A stretch of DNA of 64,000 bases from Latrodectus hesperus. Taxonomy: Eukaryota > Arthropoda > Arachnida > Araneae > Theridiidae. Where the stretch lies: positions 29,568,795-29,632,794 of the forward strand of contig CM075853.1 of assembly GCA_037975125.1 (NCBI GenBank), read 5' to 3'. Each line of letters starts with the position of its first letter. Positions within the stretch are counted from its first letter, which is position 1. A program made the translations under genes and the position numbers. Under the pieces are notes generated by a model, which ran no database searches, was not told the origin of the DNA, and saw only the letters and a program-made list of their open reading frames with translations. This document shows positions 1-13,719 of this stretch, piece by piece.

Positions 1-2926
1 CTGAAATTATGTATCAGCAATCATATGTTTTGTTTTCCTTTTACTGTTTATAAAACAAAGATAATAAAAGTAAAGAATAATTTGTAAATTATTTAAATTC
101 TACCTTTAGATATTTTCAAGCTCTTAAAATTCTTAAAAGGATAGATTTCGATTTCTAAAACATTACAGTCATCTAAAACAATAAGTTTTTAAGACACAAG
201 TTGAATGAAATTAAAATAAAATTAATATTAGCTTTATAAAAAATAACTCATACTACACTTAAAGTGAAAAACTAAAATAATTAAAGTTAATAAAATTAGA
301 TTTGATTTCTTTTAAACATACATAGATTGATAAGTACTAAATAATCGCGTTAAAAGTTAATTTTAACCAAACTGAAAATTTGATATTGCTATGTTAATCA
401 CTTCATGTTTTATAAAGTTTTGCAAAAGTTTTACAAAATTTTTCAAAGGTGCTTCACCCTTTGTAAGCTTTAAAAAAACAATTAAAAAAATTAATATAAA
501 AATAATAGCAGAAATTTATAAAGTTATTATTTATTTTGGTATCTAATGCCTTCTATTAAAATGTGATTCATACTTTCATTGTGTAATATTTACATTCTAT
601 ACTGAAAATATTTCCTACTGTAAAAATGAATTGAATGAAACAATTAAGTTTGACATAATTCACTTAAGACTAAATTCACATAATACTTAAGCTATAACTT
701 GCAGTGCAGTGCTTTATGAAACAATATGTATTACAGTAGTTTGCTAAAATTAAATCATTCATTACTATTACAGCTAGAAAATTTATAACCAACAAAAATA
801 TACAAGTGCGGAAAAATGCATAACAATATAATTTACTTCTGAGTTATAATAATGAATAAATCGTAAGTAATATAATTATATATAAATAAAGTTACCAAAA
901 ATTATAAAGAAAATTTTAATACATTTTGAAGTGTATTTAAGTTTTATTGTAATATGAGAAATATCGAAGAACATTTCAACATAACAGTAGATTAATAAGA
1001 TTGGTTAATACTTGTTTACAATATCATACGGAAAATTTCAGTAAATTTTAAACTATGTTAAAGTTTTATCAAATTCTAAGTAACATAGCAGAAATTCTCA
1101 ACATTTTCCTATTTATTGTTCATATTATTTGTCATCCCATTCTTATATATTGTTATATCATATTGTTCTTATTATTATATTTTTATTAACTAAGAAATAA
1201 CTAAATTGAAATGTACTAGCTTCAGATTAATTTAATGTAACTTATTTAATAATTTTCGCATAAAAATTTAATTCCAGGTTCATTAGCTTTTCAATAAAAC
1301 TATGTTATCTATCCTCGATAGTTATTTTACGAATTTTAAGAATCCAAGCAATTATTTTATTAAATTATTTGGAAGCCAACAATCGTAGATATTTAAAGTT
1401 CCAAAGTATGAACAGTTTGGACAGTAAAAAGTATAATGGGACTCATTTTCAAATAATAATAGAATCCAATGAATATTTTTGATTCGGGATACATTTTAAT
1501 CAAGTAGACATACATCTACTTTTTGAAAAATCATCTCTTTTTATTGTGTCCGTATGTATTTTGAATTTACCACTTTATCCATTACACTAATCGAGGAATT
1601 TAATTAATTCATTTTGATGCAATACTATAAAAATTATATTTTTATTAATACAACATGTAAAATAATTTTAAAACTGCACGATAAAATTTTATATAAAAGG
1701 AAAATTCTTTTTTTAACAAAAGTAAACCTCAGAATGTTATGAAATGACCTTCAAGAATATCTTCAGAAATGGAATACGTTTTATTTTTGTCTTTTAGCCA
1801 AATAAAAAATGCATTAAGCTAGAAAAAATAAAATAAAATTTCTCCTCTCAAAAGAAAAATAAAAATAACTTTAATTCTTATTTTTAATTGGTATTAGAAC
1901 AAATCAAATTTGAATAAAGAAAAAAACTATTTAATGTCTCTATATCTTTTCAAGAAAATTACTATAAAGATAACCATAATCAGATGCATCTAATTTTAAG
2001 AAAACTACCACAAGGTTAAATCTCTTGGTGTGAAAGTAAAGCTCTCTAAGCATTTTATTTTCATCAAAAATATTATAGCTATGAGAAACGCAAATTCTTG
2101 TAGTTTCATTGGTGTATTTTTTCATTTCTAGACAAAAGAACATTTTAGAATGACTCTTGCGCAATTTAACTATTCAATCCGTATGCATAAATATTCCTTT
2201 TTATGAGTACAACACGCATACATTTATTGTTAAAACTGTCCTTGTAATGATTCATGTTAAAGATTTTGTTAGATTAATATTTTCTCAATTTTTAAAGTCT
2301 GTCTTTAGCAGGGTAAATCAAAGAAAATATATTTATAAAAAAAGATTTCTTTCAATAAATTTTAATTTCATTTTTCATTCTGTACCTCAGTTGGAAATGT
2401 ATTCGTTCAAGTGTTATTTTGAAAATAATGAGTTTAAAAATAATTTGGTTGAACTTCGTATAAAATGCTCATTTTTGCTAACATTGATGTTATTTCCTAG
2501 ACAGTAAAAATATATAATTTGATTCTCTATGAAAGTGGAACTGCTTTATCAGAGATTTTAATTTAATTTTACTTTTGAAATCTTCGAAATATGATCATCA
2601 AAATAAACATCCTATTTTTTTATACCTTGCCATATTATCGAGCAATTATTTCATTTTCCAACATGCATATTCATTGCGAAAACTAACGGGGCTGAAATTC
2701 CAAAGCTCACACAAATAGACACTAATTACCAACACCTAATGGTACTGTTTATGTAAACGCTACAACATTAACGGTTATTTGTTACATTTATTTATTTACT
2801 CGTGAACTATGACAACTTGAATCCTGGAATCTCTTAATCTTTTGATTTTTAAACCTGAAACCTTTTAATCTTGAACTCAACAACGATAAGAACAGCCCAT
2901 AATTTTAATAGCTAAATTTTATTAAA
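1..2926. other. AT-rich intergenic DNA, no gene seen
   Basis: Very AT-rich sequence with short homopolymer runs. The longest open frame (2157-2507, 116 codons) has no recognisable motif, no homology I know and a composition equal to its surroundings. No RNA gene, transposon end or repeat array could be supported here. Confidence 0.6.
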
Positions 2927-2928
2927 TA

Positions 2929-4476
2929 CACTCACTTCCAAAAATTAAGCACGAAGATGTAAAATGCAAAAAAATCAACAAATACTACTTTGATTGACAT
3001 AAAATTTGGCAGGAAAGTAGCATATATATTTATGCATAAAATAAAATCTATAAATATGTACAGAAATGAAAAAATATTAAATTTTTGTAAGTTATCAGAT
3101 AATGACATACTGGAGATTTAAACAGAATTATGTATAAAGGGAAAATTAACAGCATAAAATGAAAAAAGAACATTAATAGAGTATGTGATCCCCCCTCATC
3201 TATATACAAAGTTTTACACCTTGTGACCATGCTTTCAATTAGGTGGTCAACCACCGCAGAATTAAGCAATAGTCATTCTTCTTGTAGAGCAGTTTCTTGC
3301 TCAATAAGTGTGGCTGAAGGTGGGAAACATGAAGATACAGTACGGCCGAAAGCATCCCAAAGATTTTCAATGAGATTAAGGTCGGGCGAATATGTTAGGC
3401 ACGACATACGCGCAATCCCTTCACTCTTCAGGTAGTAATCGAAAATGTCAGTCTATGGGGAAGTGTGTTATCGTCCATTAAAACAAAAGTAGGGCCATCT
3501 GCTGCAGCGTACAATCTCACAATGGGTTCTAGGACTTCATGTCGATACCGGACAGCCGTCACAGAACCCCGTTTAAAGATATGCAGGTCGGTGCGGTATC
3601 CTAATGAAATCCCTACCCACACCATAATGCTTCCGCCTCGGAATGCATGATTTTCGGTGTTGATTTGAGACTGATTACGTGTTCCTTGTTCACACCATAT
3701 CCTTATACGCGTGTCATCCGGCTCCAGAGCAAATCTTGACTCATTAGTAAACATGATGCCACATTCAGACACAGTCCTATTGACATGTTCCCAGCACCAC
3801 TTTAATCGTGCCCCTCTTGATTGTGGGTGGATAGACTAACACAAACTCGAGGTACCCGTGCATACAGTCCACTCATATGTAATCTTCGGCATACAGAAGT
3901 TGCAGATATCACCTTACCAATGGACGCGGTAACCATAGATATCACACGAGTTTAAGTCGCTATGCGATTCCGCTTGGCTAAATTCGCAATATATCGATCT
4001 TCCGCGGGGTTTCTAACCCTTGGGCGACCGGCTACGGGCCTTCGGACAACTGTCTGTGTGGTTTGTAATTGTTTCCATAAACGTGAAATTACAGAATGTA
4101 GGAACGCCGAAGAAAAGAACAACAGCTGAGATCGACTGACCTGCTTCAATGCGTCCCCTACAGCACGCCAGCGCTCAAAATCTTCCATTCGTCTTCTGGA
4201 AGTCATTGACACGTATGTCTTGAAAACAAATTGAACGAAAGTTTTAAACATCTTCTCTATCAGCACTTACAATCAACTTCTGTAACCCTTCATAAAGCTG
4301 GTATCTCAGAAAACTGCCCATTTTGCATATTTCTTGACATGAAAACGCGATAGGCTGTTACTTAACATATTTGCATACTTCCATCTATCTCTACAGCGAT
4401 TTGCATCCTCTATAATTCTGACTGGCTTCCGGAAATTATCATTTTCCTCTCCATGCTTAGCTTTTGGCAGTGAGTG
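2929..4476 (-). mobile_element. Tc1-like DNA transposon, both ends present, inactive
   Basis: Terminal inverted repeats are seen directly: the left end starts CACTCACTTCCAAAA and the right end, read on the other strand, starts CACTCACTGCCAAAA; similarity continues through a shared AAGCA block. A TA dinucleotide flanks each side (2927-2928 and 4477-4478), the target duplication expected for Tc1/mariner elements. The 1548-bp length fits the superfamily. A broken transposase lies between the ends on the minus strand. Confidence 0.9.
3180..4266 (-). pseudogene. Tc1-like transposase pseudogene (DD34E family)
   Basis: Read on the minus strand, the N-terminal part (4266-3952) carries the helix-turn-helix region ending in a GRPR-type linker motif (AGRPRVRNPAEDRYI). 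The middle (3772-3428) has FTNESRF, GGSIMVWVGISLGYRTDL and VLMDDN, the usual block order of the catalytic core. The C-terminal part (about 3400-3180) includes IENLWDAFGR with the third catalytic acid and ends near SAVVDHLIESMV. The first catalytic aspartate is changed (FTNESRF where the family has FTDESRF), and frameshifts and stops separate the three parts, so the copy cannot encode an active enzyme. The family is common in orb-weaver spider genomes (from general knowledge). Confidence 0.88.
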
Positions 4477-4478
4477 TA

Positions 4479-6919
4479 TAACTTCTTAAGTTCTTTTCTC
4501 AACTTTTTCCTAATAGGATAGCTCATAATTTTTGAAGCTCAAAGGTTTTTCAATGCCAAGAGTTTGAAAATAAATAGTGCCTGTTTAAATTTAATTTTGT
4601 TTCTTACCGGAGGAAAACATTAATGAATTGCTTGAAGTAATTAAATTTAAGATGAGTATATCCATATTATATAGATTTAATGGTTAGAAATAAATTTAGC
4701 GAGTTCAATAAAGACAAGAACAACAAAATGTTTATCCAGAAGATATTGGCTATTTTCTTCATAATTAATATTATTTAGATAAACATGTTCTTCCTAATAA
4801 GAAATACGTTTTTTAAATTCGTAATCAACACTTTTCATTAAAAGATGGTATAAGTCTTCATTTAAAATGGATCAGATGAGTCAAACTCAATTTCTTTAGG
4901 AGGAAGGAATTGTTTCCTCTCTATTATTATTTCTTTGTGTTATTATTTTTTTATCAAAATCTAACAGGATGCATTTCACAATTACCTCTGGTTAACCATT
5001 TTTCTTTTTTGAAAATTAATTTTAACATCAAATAAATGTTTCGAAAATATTCGAGTGATATAAAAACGAAACAGAACATTCGATCTGCGTAGGAGCCCTA
5101 TTTACTTTGTTCTATGAAAGAAAAAAAATTGGACAGCAGCAAACCAAACTTCTCCCACACAATCTTTCAATCTTTTAAGCAAAAGTTGTAGCAATTCAAT
5201 CAATGTCGAAGCATAATACTGAAGCATAATACAAATTGTATCATAACTAGTATTTATCTTACTATTGTTAATTTTTATAATATTATTAATGTAAAAATGA
5301 AACATTCTCAAAATATTTCTCAGTGATCCAATTTTTTCTCTTCATAAAAATATTATTTCCTATTCTGAATCATTGCTGATTTTTGCTACCTCAAAAGAAT
5401 TTGTCTAAAGAATAATGAGAAATAATATCAAAATAATTAAAGGATTTCATTCTTGAAGTTACGAAATGGGAATTTAAAAATTAAAAAAGCAACTTTTACG
5501 ATGCCTAAGCGAGTTGAAATCTTATGAAACTTTTGTGCAGACATTTCAATCTACACAGATAATGCATGCGTTTAAGGATAATTCAAAGTAACGTATCGCT
5601 TCATATTGACAACCCATGAATATAACCTAACCATCTTTTTAACTCTTTTAATCTAAATCAAGAGATTTTGCATGTTATATAGTTTGGATATAGTATAGTA
5701 CAGTGTTAAGAATTTATATATTTCATATAAAAATTACTTGATTTAAACCTATAAAATATATTAAATCCGATACGTTTTCTTAGCTTTAAATAGTTTTAAA
5801 TTTAAAACGCAATTTTTATTCTTAACTTTAAGTAGTTTTCTTCCCTTTTAAAAAATAATGCATTAACAAATTAATATTTATTTAAACAAACTTCAATTCT
5901 AAATATTTGCAGATTTTTATAGCTTTGACTTAATTTACAAGTTCAAATCGGAAATATAATCAAAACTAATTCAATTATTATGTGATTTAAAAACTGTTGA
6001 ACAAAATTTGATGAAAGTTAAATTTATTACTATTAAAATCTTGATTTAAAATACATACATATAAATGTCAAATCTAATGCATTTTATATTTTGATACATT
6101 TAATAAAATATTTTGAACATAATGCATGTAGAGCAAATAATGATATAAATAAAGAACCGAAATGAAACATGATTTTTTTGTGTAACACTCATATGACATA
6201 AGGAGCTGAAAACATTACACTATATTGCCCTATTTTGCAGCATGAAATAATGGAAAAGTTCATCAAAATCATATTAAGAGGAGAAAAAGACGCGATAAAT
6301 CAAAATAGCTTATTACCCATAGCAGAAGTGACAGTTCGAACGAATTTTTTTATTTACTCGACTCTCTCAAATATATATATTGACAGTTCAGAAGAGATTA
6401 TTAATTGCGATATATATATATATATATATATAAATATTGAAAATACTAATCTATAAGCAATAAAATGATGAAATTTTCTGAATTATAATTGAATAAAAAC
6501 TTGTTGTGTTTTAAAGTAAAAGCTTCCACATCTGAATATAACTGAAAACGAATGAATTTTTTAAACTTAAATTTTCTTTGAATAATGTGAAATAAATAAA
6601 TATTTTACTAATTCATTTTAAGAATATTAAAATGTAATAAGTAATTTATATGACGTTTTCGTGAAAGATTCATAATATTTGTCTGTTCAAAATATTTCTG
6701 TGTATATAAATTTATAAAATGTTTATTGTGTTTTATATCTTTTTCAATTTCATTAATTTTATTTAAGCAAAAATATTTCAAAATTATTAATTATATAAAT
6801 ATTATATCACAAAAGTAATAAATTAAATATTGTTTTATATAATAAATGTTGTTTAACTTGTTATCTATATAATACCATTTAAATAATAATGGTATTATAC
6901 GAGTATAAGTAATAAATTA
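4479..6919. other. AT-rich intergenic DNA, no gene seen
   Basis: No transposon ends or coding signals supported. A 73-codon frame at 6235-6456 follows an acceptor-like TTTTGCAG but runs into a TA microsatellite and matches nothing I recognise. Just before the SINE, 6867-6898 holds a 12-bp perfect stem (TATAATACCATT with its complement) around an 8-nt loop. Confidence 0.5.
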
Positions 6920-6933
6920 AACATGGCATATAT

Positions 6934-7238
6934 TTTTTCCAACGGCGGGCTCTTGGGTGACGACCCATATGCCACAACAAAGCCAGAAACTGCTACTCAT
7001 TTGTCGTTACCCAGCAGGCACCTGTGAACCAAGTCACGGAGGCGAGTAGTGTTGTCCGCGCCATACCACCACAACTCGTTTATAGGGTGGGCCACATTCA
7101 TACATCATCACAGAGGAAAAGACAGAGAAACACAAAGAGAACAGAGAAAGTAAGTAACATCCACGCCCAAATGGGGATTCGAACCTGGGACCCATAGCTC
7201 AGGAGTCAGGAACGCTAACCACTCAGCCATCTGTCGGC
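6934..7238 (-). mobile_element. tRNA-derived SINE, family A copy 1, with target duplication
   Basis: On the minus strand the element begins with a tRNA-like head: A-box-like GATGGCTGAGTGGTTAGC (near 7229) and B-box CAGGTTCGAATCCCC (near 7185). A central body (TGTATGAATGTGGCCCACC, CTATAAAC) and a 3' part with GGGTCGTCACCCAAGAGCC follow, ending in a short A run. Flanking direct repeats AACATGGCATATAT (6920-6933) and AACATGGTATATAT (7239-7252) are the target site duplication, with one change. The same body recurs at 39161-39448. Confidence 0.9.
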
Positions 7239-7252
7239 AACATGGTATATAT

Positions 7253-8310
7253 ATATAATATTGGTCTGTCTGTTGTTTAAACTGATATGGAGCCCATCAA
7301 ACATTTAAACAGACGAAATATTACCAATAGACTAACTGCATTATCATATTAAAAAATACATCCCCATTGCTAAATATTTTCATGCAGCAAGAAATTTTTT
7401 ATCTTGAATTTTTTTATTATGTTACTTTCAAGGTTAGAAAACTATTTTCTATGTCAGATCGCATGTTGATCTGTACTTGTATTAATACTCGTGTACTTTC
7501 ATACTTTAAGTAATCACTCAATATTTTGACGATAAGCGTAATCACCTTTCTTTGTTCTGTATTCATAATGTTATCTTTAGTTATACCTCGAAAAGTAAAA
7601 ATACGTCAACTAAGTGCTGTGTGTGTAAATTCGGCATTCTTCAATTCTACTCCACTGAAAAAAATCCACAACGAACTCAAACATAATTCATGACAGAACA
7701 TAGTTCGACTTGCAACACCCACTTTTTCAATACTTTGATCAATGTGCACAAGGATAAAATAGATGTGATATCATTCAAAAATTTAGAAGTTCTCTTCTGT
7801 AATTGTAAAAATGAGCCCTGCGTTGTTTAAATTCATCACAACCTCTAACTCACATGTGTTCAAACAATCATTATTAAAGTTTCGGTTCCATTGGCTCAGC
7901 GGATTGGTTGCTATGAATTCATATATAGGGGAAGACTGTTTTACTACCCTGCATACATATATGGATATGTATTCATATGTATATGTTCCTTTCAAATAAA
8001 TTATATTCGCTTATCTCGCATAAAATTACATTACCAAACATATGAAAGATTAATAAAATTATGCTTTATTTTCTTACTTTGCTCTTAAGAATTTCATCTA
8101 TCAACGATGTTGAATATCATTGAATTACATATCATAAAATTGTTTCATGTAAAATCGACCAAAGTTACTATAAATGAAACGAAATAAACAGCATGAAAAA
8201 CTTAAAGCTCAAAAATAGACATTTTGACATTCGCTGTGTACCATCACAAACACACACATACATTTAATTTTTTTTTTGCACTTGAACATTATTTTTTTAC
8301 AAAAAGCTGG

Positions 8311-8341
<31 letters not shown>

Positions 8342-8347
8342 TCTTTG

Positions 8348-8387
<40 letters not shown>

Positions 8388-9845
8388 TTTTGGTTATTCC
8401 TTATTACATCAATGTATTGTTTTATGGTGTATGTACTTTTTTTAAGATGATTGAATTTACATTCTGATTTTTGTCCTGATGATTATTAAGCTGTAGAAAT
8501 AATTTCATTTTAATAAATCTCAATATTATTTTAATCTTATAAGAAGATTTTACATATAAAATATTGTCATTTTATAAATTAGGCAGTTAATTTAATAATT
8601 TAGTAATCATTTCTCCTATTTATAAATGGATGCATTTGATCCATGCTCTTTGAAATACATTCATAAAATATATCAAAAGAAATCGAATTGCTTCGCTACC
8701 ATCAATATTAGAAACTTTAGAAGTAATCAAAAAAAGAGATGGTCATTTAAGTAAATAAAATTAAAAAAAGGCAAAATTGAACTAAGGAAAAAAAAAACAA
8801 ATAGCCATGACATTCCAATATTTTTTCTAAATATTTCACTTCAAGATTTTTGTGAAGGTTAAGGTACTTCTTAGACGGAACTCATATGAGAAAATATTTT
8901 ACTTTATTTCTTCTATGCGACTCAAAAAGCATGTGTATTTGCTTTCATTTTCTAGAATAAAACTCACAATTTTCTGAGAATGTCTCCAATAGCTTCGATA
9001 GGAAATTGAGGCAGTGCGATTCAAAGTAGGCACACAATAAACTTGAGTCTTTATGGATGGAAAAAAACGCGTCAAATGTGGCGTCTTGCTATTAAAGTTC
9101 TTGAAAGAAACAATACTCTTCACTTTATTTTCATGCCAAACGCCATTAATTCCCTTTAGTGTTTCATGTTCTTGGTAAAATGAGAAAGATTACTTCAGAC
9201 TTCAATGCTTTTTCCCTCGAGTTTGCTTCCAAATTATTCTTCTGTAGACAAGTACATTTCTTTGATATTTTTTCTGGCATGCATTTGCAACGTAATAATA
9301 TTTAAGAATTTTTTTATTAAATATTAACTGCGGCTAGATATTTGTTAAGGAGGATATATAGAAAGCATTGTATTGCCTTCTTTTAATTTGTCGTACACTA
9401 TATTGTATAAAATGAAAAGTTATCCAGGAAGACATAAGCGCTATGTATCTTCTCATACTTACAACAACCATCGGGTTTTAGTCTGTTCGCGATACGGTAT
9501 GAGATTAAATTTATTTCTCATGGATCAATATCGCAATACAAGATATGAAAATATTTAAAAATTTCATAGCAGCTCATGAGAACTGAAGGAATTAGTCTTA
9601 ATCCTTATTATTTATGAGAATCTTCTAGCTTTGTTAAGCCTTGTAACATGTTAAAAAGAATAAAACATGTCACATTGATAGATAATATGATTAAAATTAT
9701 ATCAGTAGTTTTTCAAAAACATCTGGAAATTGAATGAAACATAATTAAAGTTCAGTAATTAATAAGCAAAGTATTTGGAAAATCAATAGCATCGAAATTT
9801 GCGTAAAATATTGTTAAATAGAATTTGTGCAATCATACATAGAAT
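7253..9845. other. AT-rich intergenic DNA with a split TA microsatellite
   Basis: (TA)n tracts lie at 8311-8338 and 8351-8384, split by about 12 nt. TGGCTCAGCGG at about 7896 resembles a tRNA A box but no B box follows. No gene recognised. Confidence 0.5.
8311..8384. repeat. Split (TA)n microsatellite
   Basis: Pure TA at 8311-8338 and 8351-8384, separated by CAGTCTTTGTAT. Confidence 0.95.
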
Positions 9846-10105
9846 GTTAGGCACAAATACCGGAGAATCCAGGATGCCTAATTTGAATTATTTTGGGGAT
9901 GAAGAAATGTCGCCAAGATGACGTACTGCGACATGCGTGATGACGTAAATTGCCAATATAACTAGAAGGATTTTCTGCATTATTCTGATAGGTTCATATC
10001 TATGACGTAATAAAAACCATGTTGCCATAGATGTAAGAAAATTCGCCAAAAAAATCACCAAACTCAGAATTTGATATCCTGGATTAAACGGTATCTATGC
10101 TGAAC
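9846..10105. mobile_element. Short non-autonomous inverted-repeat element (MITE-like)
   Basis: The two ends are inverted repeats: left 9857-9875 reads ATACCGGAGAATCCAGGAT and the right end on the other strand reads ATACCGTTTAATCCAGGAT (16 of 19 matching). Weaker similarity extends outward to GTT at both edges, giving about 260 bp. The interior has no coding capacity and is less AT-rich than its surroundings. Superfamily unknown; no clear target duplication was identified, so the exact edges are uncertain. Confidence 0.6.
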
Positions 10106-13100
10106 GTTAACCTAAAATTACACGTAGCGTTTGCTAATACTACACAGGAGCTTTTACAGCAGCTAAGATCCACTGCTACAAACACTTGTTGCAATAATTA
10201 ATTTGCTAACTTGCCCATGCGCATATTGGATGATGGAGAGTTAGAAACTAGCCATGAAATCATATTTAATTATTTAGTTGATGAATAGTAGCCTAAAAAC
10301 TTTTTCCATTAACAAGCACACACAATCACATTTCAATTCAGAGAGATTGTTGATGAATACACAATTTTTTAGTTTCTCTTTTTTATTTCACACTTTTTAA
10401 TCATAAAGAAACTCTTTTAAAATAATTTACAGTATCCTTATAGAGAAGTATTTTACATATTTAAAATTGTTTGAAATAAAACATATATTGCTTAGAATTT
10501 TAAGTATGACAGAGTTCTGTACGTAGATTAGTTCGGAATTTGAAAAATATAATACTAAAATTTTTAATATAAGAAATATTTTTCAGTATTACTTCATTCT
10601 GATTTTCAGATTTACACTTTTAAAAATGCAAAGAAAATGGGTGCATATTTTATAAACGTAGATTATATAAGGAATGAAAACTGGAATATATATTGTTTCT
10701 AATATCAACATTTAGTTACTTCATTTTTACACGTTTCTGATAGAAACATGACTATTTTAGTACAATTTTTACATTCTTCTCAATAAAAATACTCGAAAAC
10801 AAAATAATGAAAACAATGCTATACTTTTGTGAATGAAATGAAAAATACCTAAGTTATATTAATTTTTAAGAAAAATATAAAAACAATTTTTTTATTGTTT
10901 CAATCATAAAAGTGTGTTTATCGAATTGTTTTGATGCAATGCCATAAGCAGACCTTTTTTCCCAGTTTGATGTATCTCTTACCTTCAATTCAACAGTTTA
11001 TGGGTTAGAATCCCACCTTGGGCTTATATATTTGTAGTGATTCGGAATCTGCTTTAAACCGTAGGTATTGGTCTAATTATCCCTCGTTCCCAAAAAGTGA
11101 CCCTTCAACAACAAATAAACCAGACACGGTCTTAGATATTTTAAACTTTTTATTACACTGTCAAAAATCTTTTGATGTATAAGCAGTTTACTTTTCATAT
11201 GATAATGTTCTACAATTTACTCTTTAGTTAAGGATCAGTATTATTTTAGTATTCAAACTTTGAAAAAAACTATAAATGCCTTAAAATAATATATTGAGTT
11301 TAAACAATTGAAGGCTTATATTGCATTATTTACCGTTGTAGGTCAAATGACTAAATTGTCAAAAGTTTATTTTAAATATTTTAAGAAAATCACAAATGGA
11401 ATTCTTGGCGACAATCAACAATCAACATATGTCAGAATGAGTATATTTTGGTGACACATTTCTGAGAGTAAATTTTTCATTTCATTAAATGAATTGTTTC
11501 GAAGCTGGTCATCAGAGTAATTAAATGTGTCTCAAATACCACTTCCACTGAAAAATTCTTGGTATTAAGTTTTACATCATTTGATATTAAGAGAAATACG
11601 TGAGAAATGTGCTTAAGTGAATTCTTTTCTATATTTAGTTGCCCGTTATGCGGTGTAGCTTGAACTGTCAGAATATCCAGTGAAAATCGTTTGCATTTTT
11701 AATTTGATGACAGACAGAATCAAAATTTTAATGAAAGGAATGTATAGTTTCGCGATATGTATTAAAAATATTGTTCTACGTATTCCACTCCTCTTTCCCT
11801 AATTTACTTATTTTGGGAAGTTGATAAAATATGAAGTATTAGCTTGGAATTATAATACATGTAAACAAAGGTTACAAAAATCAATCATTAATTTTTATTT
11901 AATAAAACAGAATAAATAGATAACTTTTTTTATTAATTTTCTTTGGTTGTAAAATATACAGTTTCATAGACTGATACAAAGTTTTTTATGTTTGATGCGC
12001 AATAGTAAAAATTAAAGTTAATATTAAAATATTACATCACAACTGATGATATCATAAAAATTAATATTAATAAGAAAATAAAAAAAATTTCTTAATTAGG
12101 TTTGATTTTGGTACATTTGAATGCCTATCTGAAATGAATAAAAAGAATTACACAAGTGAATAAAAATAGATATGTTTAATAAAATGAGTATTTTTGATTC
12201 ATTGCTAATTTCAACAGAAAAGTGGATCACAAAATAAAATGAATGTAATTAATTTCGTAACATCTGAACAAATATATTTGCTTCATAGACAAAGAGACAA
12301 TATAAATAGTGACTATTGTTATTTCCTCAACAGTTTGTTCTAGCTATATAATTTCCGTTGTGGAAATGCTTAAAATAAAAAATATGGTATAAATTGTATG
12401 AAAACCCCTATATTTTTATGGGAGTTGCTACAATACAATTGATGAATGGACGATGTGGTTCTGGTACTCAAAAAGTGGAATAAGAAACGCATTAATGAAG
12501 AATAGCTATGCCACTAAACGAAAATGCTCGTAGTTTTTCCCTATTCAGTGAGATTGTTGATTTAATGATTGTAAATTGTCATGGTTACCATAATCACTAT
12601 TTAAAAATTAAATTAATTCTACACAGTTTGTTAAAAATTTATTTCAATATTAAAGTCAGATGAGATGAGTGTAAAAGATTCACTCGAACAATCTCATGAT
12701 AGTAATTTGAATTTGAAAATGAATAAGAATATTTGTAGAGAGATTAAAATACAAGGAAAAAAATATGCGTTGTTATCGAAGAAGATACTTCGTGTGCTTT
12801 GTTGCAAAACTGCAAATTTAACTCAGTTAAAACAGATTTTTGTTTTTAATTTCTTTAATATTATTTTAAAATATATTCTTAAGGATGCAAATTTTGCAAA
12901 TGGAAAATATTTTTTTAAGTTTGTAAACTATAAATTTGATTTTTGTACTTCAAAAATACTTATTTTAAAACATAGTAAGCTTTAAATTTATGTGATAATC
13001 CAATTTAAAATTTTTAAACTCCTGATATACTAAATTTAGAGTATCACTACTTCATTTTAAATATCACTTTGTTACTTCAAAGAGGTTAAAAGGTCACTAA

Positions 13101-13535
13101 CACGATTGAGAACTAGTGTTGTCCAAACTAATAGAAAATGTAAATGCACCTCATATTCTAGACTTTTGTTGCTTAAATGGTGTCCAACTTAATTTAAACT
13201 TGGCGATAACTTATTTGATATTTTAAAAATATTTCAAAAATAGCTTTCGATAGGCGATTTATCGTGATATCAGTAAAATTGAAGCACTTTTGGAGAAATT
13301 GTATTTGTAGGATTGCAAAGTTGTTATTTACTGTTTAAGCATATTATTATAAAGTTAACATCAGTACTTTAAATTATACAAATGAACACTATTTAAATAA
13401 TACTATATATTTGTATAAATATTGTCAAAACTAATATTTATTTTTTTTTAATTTAGTTCCACTTGAATTATTATCATTAATTATATTTAAAAAATCCGAT
13501 AAGAAAGTAATATGTTTTCTGGTAAAAGGTTACTC
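10106..13535. other. AT-rich intergenic DNA, no gene seen
   Basis: One 106-codon frame (12665-12985) is K/N/F/I-rich with no known motif and probably arises by chance. A possible decayed SINE lies at 10960-11125 (separate entry). Confidence 0.5.
10960..11125 (+). repeat. Possible decayed tRNA-derived SINE
   Basis: A B-box-like string TGGGTTAGAATCCCACCTTG (near 11003) is followed by less AT-rich sequence ending near CCTTCAACAACAAATAAACC, like SINE tails elsewhere in the window. No clear A box and no target duplication were found, so this is tentative. Confidence 0.35.
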
Positions 13536-13719
13536 ACGGGTACCTCTTGTTATTTTGGTGATTATTTTAGACCCCAAAATAGTTTCCAAGATGTGAATAA
13601 CAAAATGGTAACTCTAAAACTATGTAAGTTAAAGTGCTAAAAATAACATGGTTACCAAAATTTAAAGTTAAATGCCAAAATTTATCACCAAATTTTTTGC
13701 CAAACCTAGGCTTACCCGT
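13536..13719. repeat. Possible small inverted-repeat element (MITE-like)
   Basis: ACGGGTACC at the left and, on the other strand, ACGGGTAAGCC at the right begin arms that both continue into a TTTGGTGAT block. The inner arms are imperfect. No target duplication is evident. Confidence 0.4.

Noticed and set aside
2157..2507. 116-codon plus-strand frame
   Set aside because: F/N/I/K-rich, no recognisable domain, no supporting signals around it.
3465..3650. 61-codon plus-strand frame
   Set aside because: Antisense shadow of the Tc1-like transposase core.
6235..6456. Possible exon after an acceptor-like TTTTGCAG
   Set aside because: No donor, no domain, and it ends in a TA microsatellite.
7890..7930. 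TGGCTCAGCGGATTGG, a tRNA A-box-like string
   Set aside because: No B box at the proper distance and no cloverleaf could be drawn.
12665..12985. 106-codon plus-strand frame
   Set aside because: Composition follows the local AT bias, no motif or splice context; length is plausible by chance in DNA this AT-rich.
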